Of a stretch of 64,000 nt of DNA, positions 11,913-23,800 are shown in pieces. The stretch covers positions 124,001 to 188,000 of the forward strand of contig NZ_JARBAX010000001.1 of NCBI RefSeq assembly GCF_028807635.1, read 5' to 3'. The notes under the pieces were generated by a model that did no database searches, was not told the origin of the DNA, and was given only the letters and a program-made list of their open reading frames with translations. Source of the DNA: Streptomyces spiramyceticus. GTDB taxonomy: Bacteria > Actinomycetota > Actinomycetes > Streptomycetales > Streptomycetaceae. Made by a program: the position numbers and the translations under genes. Position 1 is the stretch's first letter; each line of letters begins with the position of its first letter.

Positions 11913-13226
11913 ATGTCGGTCGTCGCCCGGCTCAGGAGCCGCGTAATCCGTCCCCGTCTGCCCCGCCGCACAGTCCGGGCCAAGATGACCCTCCTGTACG
12001 GGGGGTTGTTTCTCATTTCAGGCGCCGCCCTGCTGGCGATCGCCTATCTGCTTGTGCGGTACTCCGTGCTGGGCGATCCCCCCATGGATTCCAGCTCCGA
12101 CTTCGCCACTCCGCCACCCGACAATGGCGGTATCAAGCCGCCCCAGAACCCCGAGAACCCAGAGGGGCCTGTCGATTCGCCGCAGGACCAGTCGGTAGCC
12201 ATCGACATGCTCTCGGCCCAGGCGCAGAAAGCTCTTGCCCGTCAGCGGTCCCTCGTCATGCACCAGTTGCTCGTCAATTCCGGGATCGCGCTCGCTCTCA
12301 TGTCGGTGATCTCGATCGCGCTGGGCTGGATCGTCGCCGGCCGCATTCTGCGCCCGCTACGGACGATCACGGCCGCCGCACGGGACATCTCGGCGACAAG
12401 CCTGCACCAACGCCTGGCGCTCGACGGCCCCGGCGACGAGCTCAAAGAGCTCGGCGACACCTTCGACGGCCTCTTGAGCAGGCTCGAAAGCTCCTTCCAG
12501 ACCCAGCGCCAGTTCGTGGCCAACGCGTCCCACGAACTGCGCACTCCGCTGGCCCGCCAGCGGGCGCTGGGCCAGGTCGCACTGTCGGACCCCGAGGCGA
12601 CGGTGGAGTCCTTGCGGGCGGCGCACGAACGGATCCTCGCCGCGGGCGCCCAGCAGGAACGGCTCATCGAGGCACTGCTCACCCTGACCCGCAGCCACGT
12701 GGGCATCGAAGTCCGCCAGCCCTTCGACCTGGCACAGCTCACCCACGAGGTCGTCGACCCACGGAAGGCCGAGGCGGCCTTCCGGACGGTGAAGATCCGG
12801 TCGTCGGTCTCCGCGGCCGTGGCGGCGGGCCACCGGCCCCTCGCCGAACGCCTCGTCGTCAATCTCGTGGACAACGCCATCCGGCACAACACGCCGCACG
12901 GTGAGGTGGAGGTCACGACCCGGACCGAGGGCGGTCACGCCGTCCTCACGGTCGCCAACACCGGTCCCGTCGTGCCGCCGGACGCCATCGACCGGCTCTT
13001 CCAGCCGTTCCAGCGGCTCGGCACGAACCGTACCGGCGGCCGTAGCGAGGGACTGGGTCTCGGCCTGTCCATCGTGCAGGCCATCGCCACCGCCCACGAC
13101 GCCACCGTCACCACCACAGCGGGGGCCAGGGGCGGCCTGATCATCACCGTCACCTTCCCCGCCGTGAGCAACCATGCCCCGCTCACTCGGCACCGTCCGG
13201 AGCAGGCCACCACCGCACGACGGTAA
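11913..13226 (+). CDS. Sensor histidine kinase
   Basis: This 437-residue membrane kinase is the partner of the preceding regulator. Two helices (about 27-50 and 120-143) flank a short extracytoplasmic loop rich in Pro, Asn and Asp (DNGGIKPPQNPENPEG). HAMP (144-197), HisKA with the phosphorylated His207 in NASHELRTPL, and a HATPase_c domain with N-box NLVDNAIRHN and G-box GLGLGLSIVQAIA follow. The roughly 65-residue sensor loop is small, as in intramembrane or envelope-stress kinases that read an associated transporter or antibiotic rather than bind a nutrient. ATG at 11913 (GAGGAAAT upstream) is taken; a longer frame open from 11436 only overlaps the regulator gene. Confidence 0.95.
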   Translation: MSVVARLRSRVIRPRLPRRTVRAKMTLLYGGLFLISGAALLAIAYLLVRYSVLGDPPMDSSSDFATPPPDNGGIKPPQNPENPEGPVDSPQDQSVAIDMLSAQAQKALARQRSLVMHQLLVNSGIALALMSVISIALGWIVAGRILRPLRTITAAARDISATSLHQRLALDGPGDELKELGDTFDGLLSRLESSFQTQRQFVANASHELRTPLARQRALGQVALSDPEATVESLRAAHERILAAGAQQERLIEALLTLTRSHVGIEVRQPFDLAQLTHEVVDPRKAEAAFRTVKIRSSVSAAVAAGHRPLAERLVVNLVDNAIRHNTPHGEVEVTTRTEGGHAVLTVANTGPVVPPDAIDRLFQPFQRLGTNRTGGRSEGLGLGLSIVQAIATAHDATVTTTAGARGGLIITVTFPAVSNHAPLTRHRPEQATTARR

Positions 13227-13248
13227 CGACCACGACGGTAACAACGGG

Positions 13249-13293
13249 GAGCGCCGTACCCCCCTCGTAGCCAACGAGGGGGGTACGGCGCTC
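13249..13293. terminator. Perfect 20-bp hairpin, bidirectional terminator
   Basis: The arm 13249-13268 pairs without mismatch with 13274-13293 around a 5-base loop (AGCCA). It lies 22 bases after the kinase stop and 13 bases after the stop of the convergent lipoprotein gene, so it ends both transcripts. No U-tract is present. Confidence 0.85.
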
Positions 13294-13306
13294 AGTTGCG
13301 CAATGG

Positions 13307-13930
13307 TCACTGGGGTCCGCTTCCGGGCCCGCCGGACTGGATCTCCTTGGGCCCGCCCGCGACCTTCTCCAGAATGGGCTGGCAGGTCTTGTCCGCGCCC
13401 TTGAAGACATCGCCGTTCGGGTCGACGCCGAGCGTTTCGCCATTGATGTCGAGGCCGCCCTCGGCATTGGGGTCCGGGAACTTGGGGACCCCGTTCTTAC
13501 GCATGCACTTGGAGTACTCCAGCGCCGCTTCCTTCACCCCGGCGGGCGGCTTGGCGTTGCCGACCGCGGGCAAGAGCGGCTTGCATGCCTTGTCGGCGGC
13601 CTGGGCCTGCGACGACTTCATGTCGACCTTGTTGCCGTCGATGTCGAGAAGACCCTGGGCATTGGGGTCGGGGAAGTTGCTGATTCCGTGCTCTCGCATG
13701 CACTTGGCGTACGCCAGCGTGCTGCCGCCCTTGGGCGGGGCGGCCTTGGCCGTCCCCTTGCTGCTCGGAACGTCCGCAACGGCATTCTCACTGGGTTTGT
13801 CATTGGAACAAGCGCCCGCGAACAGCATGATGGCCGTCACCGCGGCGAGCGAACCGACCAGCGACCGGGTCCGCCGCGACCGACCAGTACAGCTGCTGTC
13901 GAGGACACCGTGGCCAGAGGCACCTTGCAT
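13307..13930 (-). CDS. Lipoprotein with duplicated CMRxxGxxxFPDPNA motif
   Basis: This 207-residue protein has a basic N terminus, a hydrophobic stretch and the lipobox LFAGAC (Cys41), so it should be a lipid-anchored exported protein. The mature part holds two copies of a Cys-containing unit: YAKCMREHGISNFPDPNAQG, and later YSKCMRKNGVPKFPDPNAEG. Each is followed by a second Cys (KACKP, KTCQP), which suggests two small disulphide-bonded repeats. Similar proteins sit next to MacAB-like efflux and two-component genes in actinomycetes. It could be an accessory or sensor part of the 7797-13226 module despite its opposite orientation to the kinase. The 110-base gap from the NRPS stop shows no obvious terminator, so read-through from the NRPS operon is possible. 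GGAG lies 7 bases before the ATG. Confidence 0.75.
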   Translation of the reverse strand: MQGASGHGVLDSSCTGRSRRTRSLVGSLAAVTAIMLFAGACSNDKPSENAVADVPSSKGTAKAAPPKGGSTLAYAKCMREHGISNFPDPNAQGLLDIDGNKVDMKSSQAQAADKACKPLLPAVGNAKPPAGVKEAALEYSKCMRKNGVPKFPDPNAEGGLDINGETLGVDPNGDVFKGADKTCQPILEKVAGGPKEIQSGGPGSGPQ

Positions 13931-14040
13931 GTCTTTCTCCGTCTCTCGTGGAGGTTCCTGTTGGCTTCGTCAGCGACCGGGCGCTGTCGTAGCCGGGACG
14001 CTTGATCAGACGTTACGGTTCGGGGGGTTTCGGCGAGGTA

Positions 14041-14850
14041 TCAAGAACGCTGGTGCCCGAGCTTCTCCAAAACCACGCGGGCGATCTCAACGAGCGGTTC
14101 CGCCTTTACCAATTGACGGTGGTCGCACTCAATGGAGTGGGTCTCCACATCGCCCTTGACATAGGGGCGCCAGGATTCTGGAGCGGCCTCGGCCGACATG
14201 AGCTCCGGGCGGCCGAGTGTCGCCACGAAAAGGAGAATGTCTCCCTCTACGAAGCCGGGAGTGAATCTCTGCAGAAGCCGCAGATTGTTCTCTTCGGCCT
14301 TCTGGACGACCGACAACGTCTCATCGCCCAGTTTTACGTCGGCCTGCTCAACTGCGGCCGCCTCGGGGGCGCCGGTCACGACGTCGCCGTCGATGAGCAG
14401 CACCGGCTGTTCCCCGGGCCGGAGCTCGCCGAATCCCGCGAATTCCCCACTGCCTTCGCCGCTGACGTTTCCCTTCTCGTTCGCCGTCGTTATCTCGCGG
14501 TTCGGATATCCGTCCAGAATGGCCAGCATTCCGACCGTGTCGCCCTCCCGCTGGAGGTGCGCCGCGACAGCGTGGGCGACCACTCCGCCGAAGGACCACC
14601 CCAGAAGGTGGTAGGGCCCGCTCGGCTGTACGGAGCGGATCTGCTCGGCGTAGTCGGCCGCCATTTCCTCGACACTTTCGGGCAGCGCGTCGGTTCCGGT
14701 AAGTCCGCGCGCCTGCAAGCCGTATATGGGGTATTCGGCCGGCAAGTGGTTCACCAGAGCCGCGTAGTGCCAGCTGAGGCCCCCGCCGGAATGCAGGCAG
14801 AACAGCGGTGGCCGGTCGCCGCCGGTCCGCAGTGGCAGGATCATTTCGTA
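14041..14850 (-). other. Type I thioesterase domain
   Basis: The domain starts at [20 protein letters not shown] and carries the nucleophile Ser in GWSFGG (about 14585-14605) and the His in CDHRQ near the end. It releases the full-length peptide by hydrolysis or macrocyclisation; sequence alone does not say which. Ser side chains, or a glycerate hydroxyl at the N terminus, would be available as cyclising nucleophiles. Confidence 0.9.
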
Positions 14851-17800
14851 GTCGCCCGTGGCGTCGGAGTCCTTGTCGAGCACCGCGGCGACCGAGGCGG
14901 CCGTCGGCCCGGCGAACAGCTCCCGGATGTTGATCTCCGTGTCGAGTACGGTCCGGATCCGCTCGATCAGCCGCATCGCCAGCAGAGAATCGCCGCCCAG
15001 GTCGAAGAACGACTCTTCGGCGCCGACCCGGTCCACGCCCAGGACTTCGGCGAACAACCCGCACAGGACCGCTTCCACCAGCGTTGCCGCCTCCCGGCCC
15101 GTCCCGGGGCCGCCGGGGTCCGGGGACGGCAGAGCCGCCCGGTCCAGCTTGCCGTTCACCGTGACGGGCAGGGTCGCCATCATCATGACCGCGGACGGCA
15201 CCATGTAGTCAGGCAGTGCACGCGCCGCGTACTCCCGCAGGGTGTTCCCGTCCAGCCCCGGGTCGGCCGGGACGACGTAGGCGACCAGGCGCTTTGTCCC
15301 GGGCTGGTCCTCGCGTACGGTCACCGCGACCTGGCCGACGCCTTCGTGTCCGGCCAGCACCGACTCGACCTCGCCCGGCTCGATCCGGAACCCGCGAATC
15401 TTGACCTGATCATCGGCCCGGCCCGCGAACACCAGCTCGCCCTCGGGCGACCAGCGCGCCAAGTCGCCGGTCCGGTACATCCGTTCGGCGTTGTCGGTGA
15501 ACGGGCAGGCGACGAACCGTTCAGCCGTCAGTCCCGCCCGTCCCGCGTAACTCCGGGCCAGACCCGCGCCGGCGACGTACAGCTCGCCGGTCACTCCGGG
15601 CGAGAGCGGGTGCAGGAATTCGTCCAGCACAAACGTCCGACTGTTGTCCATCGGGCGGCCGATCGGCACGTTCGACGGGACTGTGTCGGCGGCGGTGTAC
15701 GGGATCTGGGTGGTGAACGCCGTCGTCTCGGTCGGCCCGTACGTCGTGCGGACCACCAGCCCGGGATGCGCCTCCAGCAGGGTGCGGATCGCTGAGGCCG
15801 ACACCACGTCACCACCGGTCGAGACCTCGCGGACCCCGGCGAAGATCTGGGGCGACTCCTCGGCCAGGAGGCTGAACAGCCCTGCGGTGGCATGCACGTT
15901 GGTGACGCCGTGCTCGGAGATCAGCCGGCCCCGCTCGGCCGCGCCGACGTCGCCCGGGGGCATGACGACCAGCCGGCCACCATGCGCGAGGGTCACCCAG
16001 ATCTCGTACGTCGAAGCGTCGAAGGCATGATTGGCCTGCACCAGGACACGCTCGACGACGTCCTCGCGCCAGCTCCGGTCCTCGGCGAAGCTCACGACGT
16101 TCCGGTGTGTCACCGCGACGCCCTTGGGCGTACCGGTCGACCCGGATGTGTACATCACGTACGCCAGGTGACCGGGCAGCAGCGGCGCCGAACGGTCGCC
16201 CTCGCGGGGCGCAATCGGCGGGCAGAGCGCCATCCCGGCGACGGCCTCTTCCCACACCACGTGGTCGTACTCGTCCGGCAGAACGCCCCGGGTCGTCCTG
16301 GTGCACAGCACCAGAGCGGGCTCCGCGTCGGCGAGCATGAGCCCGATGCGCTCGGCCGGACAGTCCGGGTCGACCGGCACGTACGCCGCGCCCGCCTTCA
16401 CCACGCCCAGCAGCACCACCAGCAGGTCGGCCGACCGGTCCATCACCACGGCGATCCGGTCGTCGGGTCCTGCCCCCCGGCCGATCAGCCAGTGCGCGAC
16501 CCGGTTGGCCAGCGCGTCCGCCTCCGCATACGTCAGCGTGGCATCCCGGGCCGCGATCGCGATCGCGTCGGGGGTGCGTTCGACCTGGCGCTCGAAGAGC
16601 TCCGGCAGGGTGGTGGCGGCCACCGGGTGTGCGGTGTCGTTCCATTCACGGAGGACCGTCCGCTGCTCCTCGGGGTCGATGATGTCGAGCTTGCCGACCC
16701 GCACCCGCGGATCGGCGGCTATCTGTTCCAGCACCTTGACCAGCCGGTCGGAAAGGGCCTGGGCGGTGTTCTCGTCGAACAGGTCGGTGGCGTACTGGAG
16801 AGTGCCGCCGATGCCGTCGGGTGTCCCGGTCTCGTCGCGGAACTCGCCCAGCGTGACCGACAGGTCGAAGCGGGCCGCGACGGCGTGGTCCGGGTTCAGC
16901 TGCTCCACCTGGAGGCCGGGCAGGTCCCACGAGTCCTGGGCCGGGCCGCTGGAGTGCAGGGCCAGCATGATCTGGAAGAGCGGCTGCCGGGCGAGCGAGC
17001 GCACATGGTCGAGGTCGTCCACGAGCCGCTCGAACGGCAGATCCTGGTGGGCGTAGGCCGCCAGGTCCGTGTCACGGACCCTGGCCAGCAGCTCCTCGAA
17101 CGTGGGGTCGCCGCTGACGTCGGTGCGCAGCACCAGGGTGTTGATGAAGAACCCGGCCAGGTCCTCCACCGCGCTGTCGGCCCGGCCGGCGACCGCGGTG
17201 CCGACGGGAATGTCGGTCCCCGCGCCGAGCCGGGCCAGCAGCATCGCCAGCGCGGCCTGGACGACCATGAACATGGTGGCCGAACTCTGCCGCGCCACCT
17301 CCGTCAGGGCGGCGTGGGCCTCCGCGTCGAGCCGGAGGGGTACGGATCCGCCCTGGAAGGACGAGATCGCGGGCCGGTTCCGGTCCACCGGCAGCGTCAG
17401 TTCCTCGGGCAGACCTGCCAACACCTCGCGCCAGTATCCCAGCTGAGCGCTGATCAGGCTGTCGGGGTCGTCCAGTTCGCCGAGGACCTCGCGCTGCCAG
17501 AGCGTGTAGTCGGCGTACTGCACCGGCAGTGGCGCCCAGCCCGGCTCGGAGCCGGTCTGCCGGGCCTTGTAGGCCGCCTGCACGTCCCGCTCCAGGACGC
17601 CCATGGACCAGCCGTCCACGGCGATGTGGTGGGCCACGATCACCAGCACGTGTTCCGTAGCGGAGACGGTCAACAGCTCGGTCCGCCACGGCAGATCGCG
17701 GGCCAGGTCGAAGCCCTTGCCCGCCACCTCGGCCATGGCGCCGGGGAGTTCGGTCCGGGTGACGTTCCGGACGTTGAGGTCCGGACGGCCTTCGAGGATC

Positions 17801-20800
17801 TCCTGTCGGGGGCTGCCGTCCGTCGAGGGGAACACGGTACGGAGCGTCTCGTGCCGGTCGGCGACGTCGCCGATCGCCGCGTCAAGGGCTGCGATGTCCA
17901 GCTCACCGGTCAGTCCGAGCGCCAGCGGCACGTTGTACGCCGCACCCGCGCCCGCTTCTTCCATCCGGTTGAGGAACCACATCCGCTGCTGGCCGAACGA
18001 CAGCGGCAGCACCTCGGGCCGTTCCCGCACGACCACACCGGCCCGTGCATCACCCTGGCCGCTCTCGACCAGCCTGGCCATTGCGGCGACGGTCGGCACG
18101 GAGAACACTTCGCGGATGTTGATCTCGACGTCCAGGACCGAGCGCACTTTTGCGATCAGCCGCATCGCAAGCAGTGAGTCACCGCCGAGCTCGAAGAACG
18201 AGCCGTCGGCGCTCACTTGCTCCAGACCCAGCACCTCGGCGAACAGCGCGCACAACGCTTCCTCCGCCGGGGTGGCCGGAGCACGGTGTTCGCCGCTGCC
18301 GAAGTCCGGAGCGGGCAGGGCGGCCCGGTCCAGCTTCCCGTTCACCGTCACCGGCAGGGATTCCAACGCAACGACAGCGGCCGGAACCATGTAGTCCGGC
18401 AGCACACCCGCCGCATACTCCCGCAGTACGTCTCCGTCGAACTCATCGCCGGCCGGGACGACATAGGCAACGAGCCTCTTGGTCCCCGGCTGGTCCTCAC
18501 GCACGATCACCGCGACCTGACCGACACTCCCGTGCCCGATCAGCACCGCGTCGATCTCGCCGGGCTCGATCCGGAATCCACGGATCTTCACCTGGTCGTC
18601 GGCACGGCTCGCGAAGAGCAGCTGCCCGTCCTTCGACCAGCGCGCCAGGTCACCGGTCCGGTACATCCGGCCGCCGAACGGGCACGCCACGAACCGCTCC
18701 GACGTCAGGGCGGCCCGGTCGTCATAACCGCGGGCCAGTCCCGGTCCGGCCAGGTACAGCTCCGCGATCACGCCCGGCGCGACCGGCTGGAGGAACTCGT
18801 CCAGTACGTACGTCCGGACGTTGTCCATCGGCGATCCGATGGGCAGCACGGCCGGGGCTTCGGCTCCGGATTCCACCACGAACGTGGTGGAGCACAACGT
18901 CGATTCCGTAGGCCCGTACAGATGCCGCACCCGCAGCCCGGGCACTGTCTCCAGCACTCGGGCGACCGAACCGGCCGGGACGACGTCACCGCCGGTGAGC
19001 ACCTCGTCCAGTCCCGACAACGATTCGGGAGACTCCTCCGCCAGGACGCCGAACAGGCCGGCCGTGACATGGACCGTGGTCAGGTCGTACGTCTCGACCA
19101 GTCCGGCCAGCACCGCGCCGTCCACGGCCCCCGCAGGAGCGACCACCACCGCACCGCCGCGCACCAGCGGCGCCCACACCTCGTACGTCGAAGCGTCGAA
19201 AGCGTGGGGGGCGTGCATCAGGACCCGGTCCCCTGGCCCTACGGCCCAGCCCCGGTCGAGTACGAGTCCGGTGACACCGCCGTGCGTGGCCACGATGCCC
19301 TTCGGTGCTCCGGTCGAGCCCGACGTGAACATCACGTACACCGCCGATCCCGCCGACGCCCGGCTCTCGGGGGCGGGGCCCGAGCAGGATGCGACCTCGG
19401 CCACCACCTCGGGGTCGTCCCAGACGACCCGCTCCGTTTCCGGTCCGGAGAGCAGACCCGCGGTGTCGTGCGTGCAGAGCACGACCTCGGGGGCCGCGCC
19501 GCGCAGGATCTGAGTGATCCGCTCGGCCGGATAGGACGGGTCCACCGGCACATACGCCGCACCGGACTTCACCACTCCGAGCAACAGCACGACCAGGTCG
19601 GCCGAACGGTCCATCACCACCCCGACCCGGCTCTCCAGGCGCACGCCCCGGTCCGCCAGCCAGCGCGCGACCCGGTCGGACCGGGCGTCCAGCTCGGCAT
19701 AGGTCAGCGTTACGTCGTCGTCGGCGCCGATCAGGGCGACCGCGTCCGGTGTACGGGCCGCCTGTGCCGTGAACAGTGCGGCCAGCGACGTCTCCGGCAC
19801 CGGCCGGGTGGTGTCGTTCCAGCCTTCGACCACCTGTTGGCGCTCGGCGTCGTCGAGGATGTCGAGCCTGCTGACCGGGAGGTCCGGGTCGGCCGCCACC
19901 TGCCGTAGAACCTCGGCCAGCCGGGCCGTCAGAGCCTGCGCGGTGCCGGCGTCGAACAGGTCGGTGGCGTACAGGAGGTCGCCGACGATCCCGGCCGGGC
20001 TGCCGTTCTCGTCGCGGCGTTCGGCCAGCGTGATGGACAGATCGAACCGGGCCGCGACGGTGTCTTCCGCCGGCATCGGCCGGACGTCCAGCTCCGGCAG
20101 ATCCCAGGAGGATCCCTCCTGGGGGAGGTTCTGCAGTACGAGCATGATCTGGAAGAGCGGGTGCCGGGACAAGGACCGGGCCGGGTTGAGGTCTTCCACG
20201 AGCCGCTCGAACGGTACGTCCTGGTGGGCGTACGCCGACAGGTCGGTCTCCCGGACGCGGGCGAGAAGCTCGGCAAACGTGGGATCGCCGCTGACGTCGG
20301 TGCGCAGGACCAGGGTGTTGATGAAGAACCCGGCCAGATCCTCCAAGGCACTGTCGGGACGGCCCGCGATCGCGGTGCCGACAGGGATGTCGGTACCCGC
20401 GCCGAGTCGGGCCAGCAGCATCGCCAACCCGGCCTGGACCACCATGAACATCGTCGCCGAACCCCGCTGCGCCGCCTCGACCAGCCCGGCGTGGGCCTCG
20501 GCGTCGATCTCCACCGGAACCGAGCCGCCCCGGTAGGACGAGACCGCGGGCCTCGTCCGGTCCGCCGGGAGGAGCAGTTCCTCGGGGAGCTCGGCCAGTG
20601 CCTCGCGCCAGTAGCCGACTTGGGCGCTGACCAGGCTGTCGGGGTCGTCCAGGTCGCCGAGGACCTCGCGCTGCCAGAGCGCGTAGTCGGCGTACTGCAC
20701 CGGCAACGGAGACCAGTCGGCCTCCGTACCGTGCAGGCGGGCTCCGAAGGCTGTTCGCAGGTCGCGCGCCAGGACGCCCATCGACCAGCCGTCCACCGCG

Positions 20801-23800
20801 ATGTGATGCGCGACCAGCACCAGCACGGACTCGGTGTCGGACAGGACGAGCAGCTCGGTCCGCCACGGCAGGTCGTGCGTCAGGTCGAAGGTCCTGCCCG
20901 CCACCTCGGCCACAGCCGAGGGCAGGTCTGTCGGCGTGACGTTCCGGACGTGGAGGGCCGTGCGGCCGGCGGCGCCGTCCAGGACCTGCTGGCGGGGAAC
21001 ACCTCCGGTCGTGGGGAATGTGGTGCGCAGCGTCTCGTGCCGGTCGGCCACATTGTGCAGAGCCGCCTGCAGTGCGTCCACGTCCAGCTCGCCGGTCAGG
21101 CGCAGCGCCAAGGGCACGTTGTAACCTGCGCCCGCGCCTGCCTCCTCCATCCGGTTCAGGAACCACATCCGCTGCTGGCCGAACGACAACGGCAGCACCT
21201 CGGGCCGCTCCCGCACACCCACACCCGCCCGTACGACACCCCGGTCGCTCTCCACCAGCCGGGCGATCCCCGCAACCGTCGGCGCACCGAACAGCTCCCG
21301 GATGTTGATCTCGACGTCCAGGACCGAGAGCACCTTGGAAATCAGGCGCATCGCGAGGAGCGAGTCACCGCCGAGCTCGAAGAACGAGCCGTCGGCGCTC
21401 ACTTGCTCCAGTCCCAGCACCTCGGCAAACAACGCGCACAACGCCTCCTCCGCCGGGGTGACCGGCGCGCGACCTTCGCTGTGGCCGAACTCGGGGGCGG
21501 GGAGGGCAGCGCGGTCGAGCTTGCCGTTCACCGTCATGGGCAGGGCGTCCAGCGCGACGACAGCGGCCGGAACCATGTAGTCCGGCAGCACACCCGCCGC
21601 GAACTCCCGAAGACCGTCCCCGTCGAACTCCTCGTCGGCCGGGACGACATAAGCCACCAGCCGCTTGGCACCCGGCTGATCCTCACGCACAATCACCGCG
21701 ACCTGACCGACACCCCCGTGCCCGGCCAGCACCGCCTCGACCTCACCCGGCTCGATCCGGAAACCACGGATCTTCACCTGATCATCGGCCCGGCCCGCGA
21801 ACACCAGCTGACCGTCGGACGACCAGCGCGCCAGGTCACCCGTCCGGTACATCCGACCACCGAACGGGCACGCCACGAACCGCTCCGACGTCAGCCCCGA
21901 CCGCCCCGCATACCCGCGAGCCAGCCCGGCACCAGCGACGTACAAGTCACCTGTGACCCCCGGTGCGACCGGATGCAGGAACTCGTCCAGCACGAACACC
22001 CGGCTGTTCCACACCGGGCCGCCGATCGGCACGGCGGTCCGCCCCGGCTCGGGCGTCAGCGCGCCGGACATCGTCGCGCAGATCGTCGTCTCGGTCGGCC
22101 CGTACGCGTTGACCAGGTTCAGCCGCTGAGACCATTCGGCAACCAGGGACGGCGGGCAGGCCTCGCCCGCCACGACGACCGTCTCGACGGACGCAGGCAG
22201 TTGAGCGGTACCGGCCAGCACCGAGGGCGGCAACGTCATGTGCGTGATCCCGTACTCGCCGAGGAGGTCCTCCAGCGGCGCATAGGGCGGCATCCGGTCA
22301 GCGGGGGCCGTGACGAGGGCCGCCCCGGACGTCAGCGCCATGACCAGTTCCCATACGGAGGCGTCGAAGCCCAGCGCAGCGAACTGCAGCACCCGCGAAC
22401 CCGGCCCCACCCCGAACCGGTCGATCTGGCAGCCGGACAGGCTGGCGAGACCCGCGTGGGTGACGACCACTCCCTTGGGAACACCGGTCGAACCGGACGT
22501 GTAGATCACATACGCGGGATGTTCAGGATGCAGTGCAACCACCGGTGCGCTCACCGGACGGTCCTCGATCTCGGCCACCGTCGCGGGGTCGTCCCACACC
22601 ACCCGCTCGACCCCGTCGGCGAGCAGGCCGTCGGTCCCGCTCGTGCACAGCACCAGCGCGGGCAGGGCGTCGGCGAGCACGAACTTGATCCGCTCGGAAG
22701 GGTAGTTCGGGTCCACCGGAATGTAGGCCGCTCCGGCCTTCATCACGCCGAGCAGAACCACGACCAGGTCGGCCGAGCGCTCCATCAGTACGCCGACCCG
22801 GTCCTCCGGGCCGATGCCCCGGCCGATCAGCCAGTGCGCCACCCGGTTGGCGCGTCGCTCCAGCTCCGCATAGTCGAACGACGTCTCGCCGATCAGCGCC
22901 GGCTCGGCGGGTGTTCGCGCGACCTGGGCCTGGAACAGCTCGGGCAGGGTCGCGGCCGGGATCGGCCGGGCGGAGTCGTTCCACTCGTCGAGCACCGCGC
23001 GGCGCTCGGTCTCGTCGAGTACGTCGACCTGGCTGATCCGGACGTCCGGGTCGGCCGCGACCTGCTCCAGGACCTGGGTCAGACGTGCCGCCAGAGCCAC
23101 CGCGGTCGGCTCGTCGAACAGGTCGGTGGCGTACTGGAGGCTGCCGACGATCCCCGCGGGGATTCCCTGCTCGTCGCGCTGTTCGGAGAGGTTTACGGAC
23201 AGGTCGAATCTGGCCGCCACGTTCTCGTCGACGGGCATCGGCTCGATGCTCAGGCCCGGCACGTCCCACGGGGTCTCGGTCCGGGGCACGTTCTGCAGGA
23301 TCAGCATGATCTGGAACAGCGGGTGCCGGGACAGCGAACGAGCCGGGTTGAGCTCGTCCACCAGCCGCTCGAACGGCATGTCCTGGTGGGCGTAGGCGCC
23401 CAGGTCGGCCTCCCGGACGCGGGCGAGAAGTTCGGCGAAGGTGGGGTCGCCGCCCGTGTCGGTGCGCAGGACCAGGGTGTTGATGAAGAACCCGGCCAGA
23501 TCGTCGAGCGAGCTGTCGCCGCGGCCGGCGATCGCGGTGCCGATGGGGATGTCGGTGCCCGCGCCGAGACGGCTCAGCAGCACGGCCAGCGCGGCCTGGA
23601 CGACCATGAACATCGTGGCCGAACTCCGCTCGGCGACGTCCACGAGCCCGGCGTGCGCTCCGGCGGCGACCTGGACCCGTACCGACCGGCCCTGGAAGGT
23701 GGCGACGGCGGGCCGCGCCCGGTCCACGGGGAGTACGAGTTCCTCGGTGATGTCCGCCAGGGCGTCCCGCCAGTAACCGAGCTGGCCGCTGATCAGGCTT

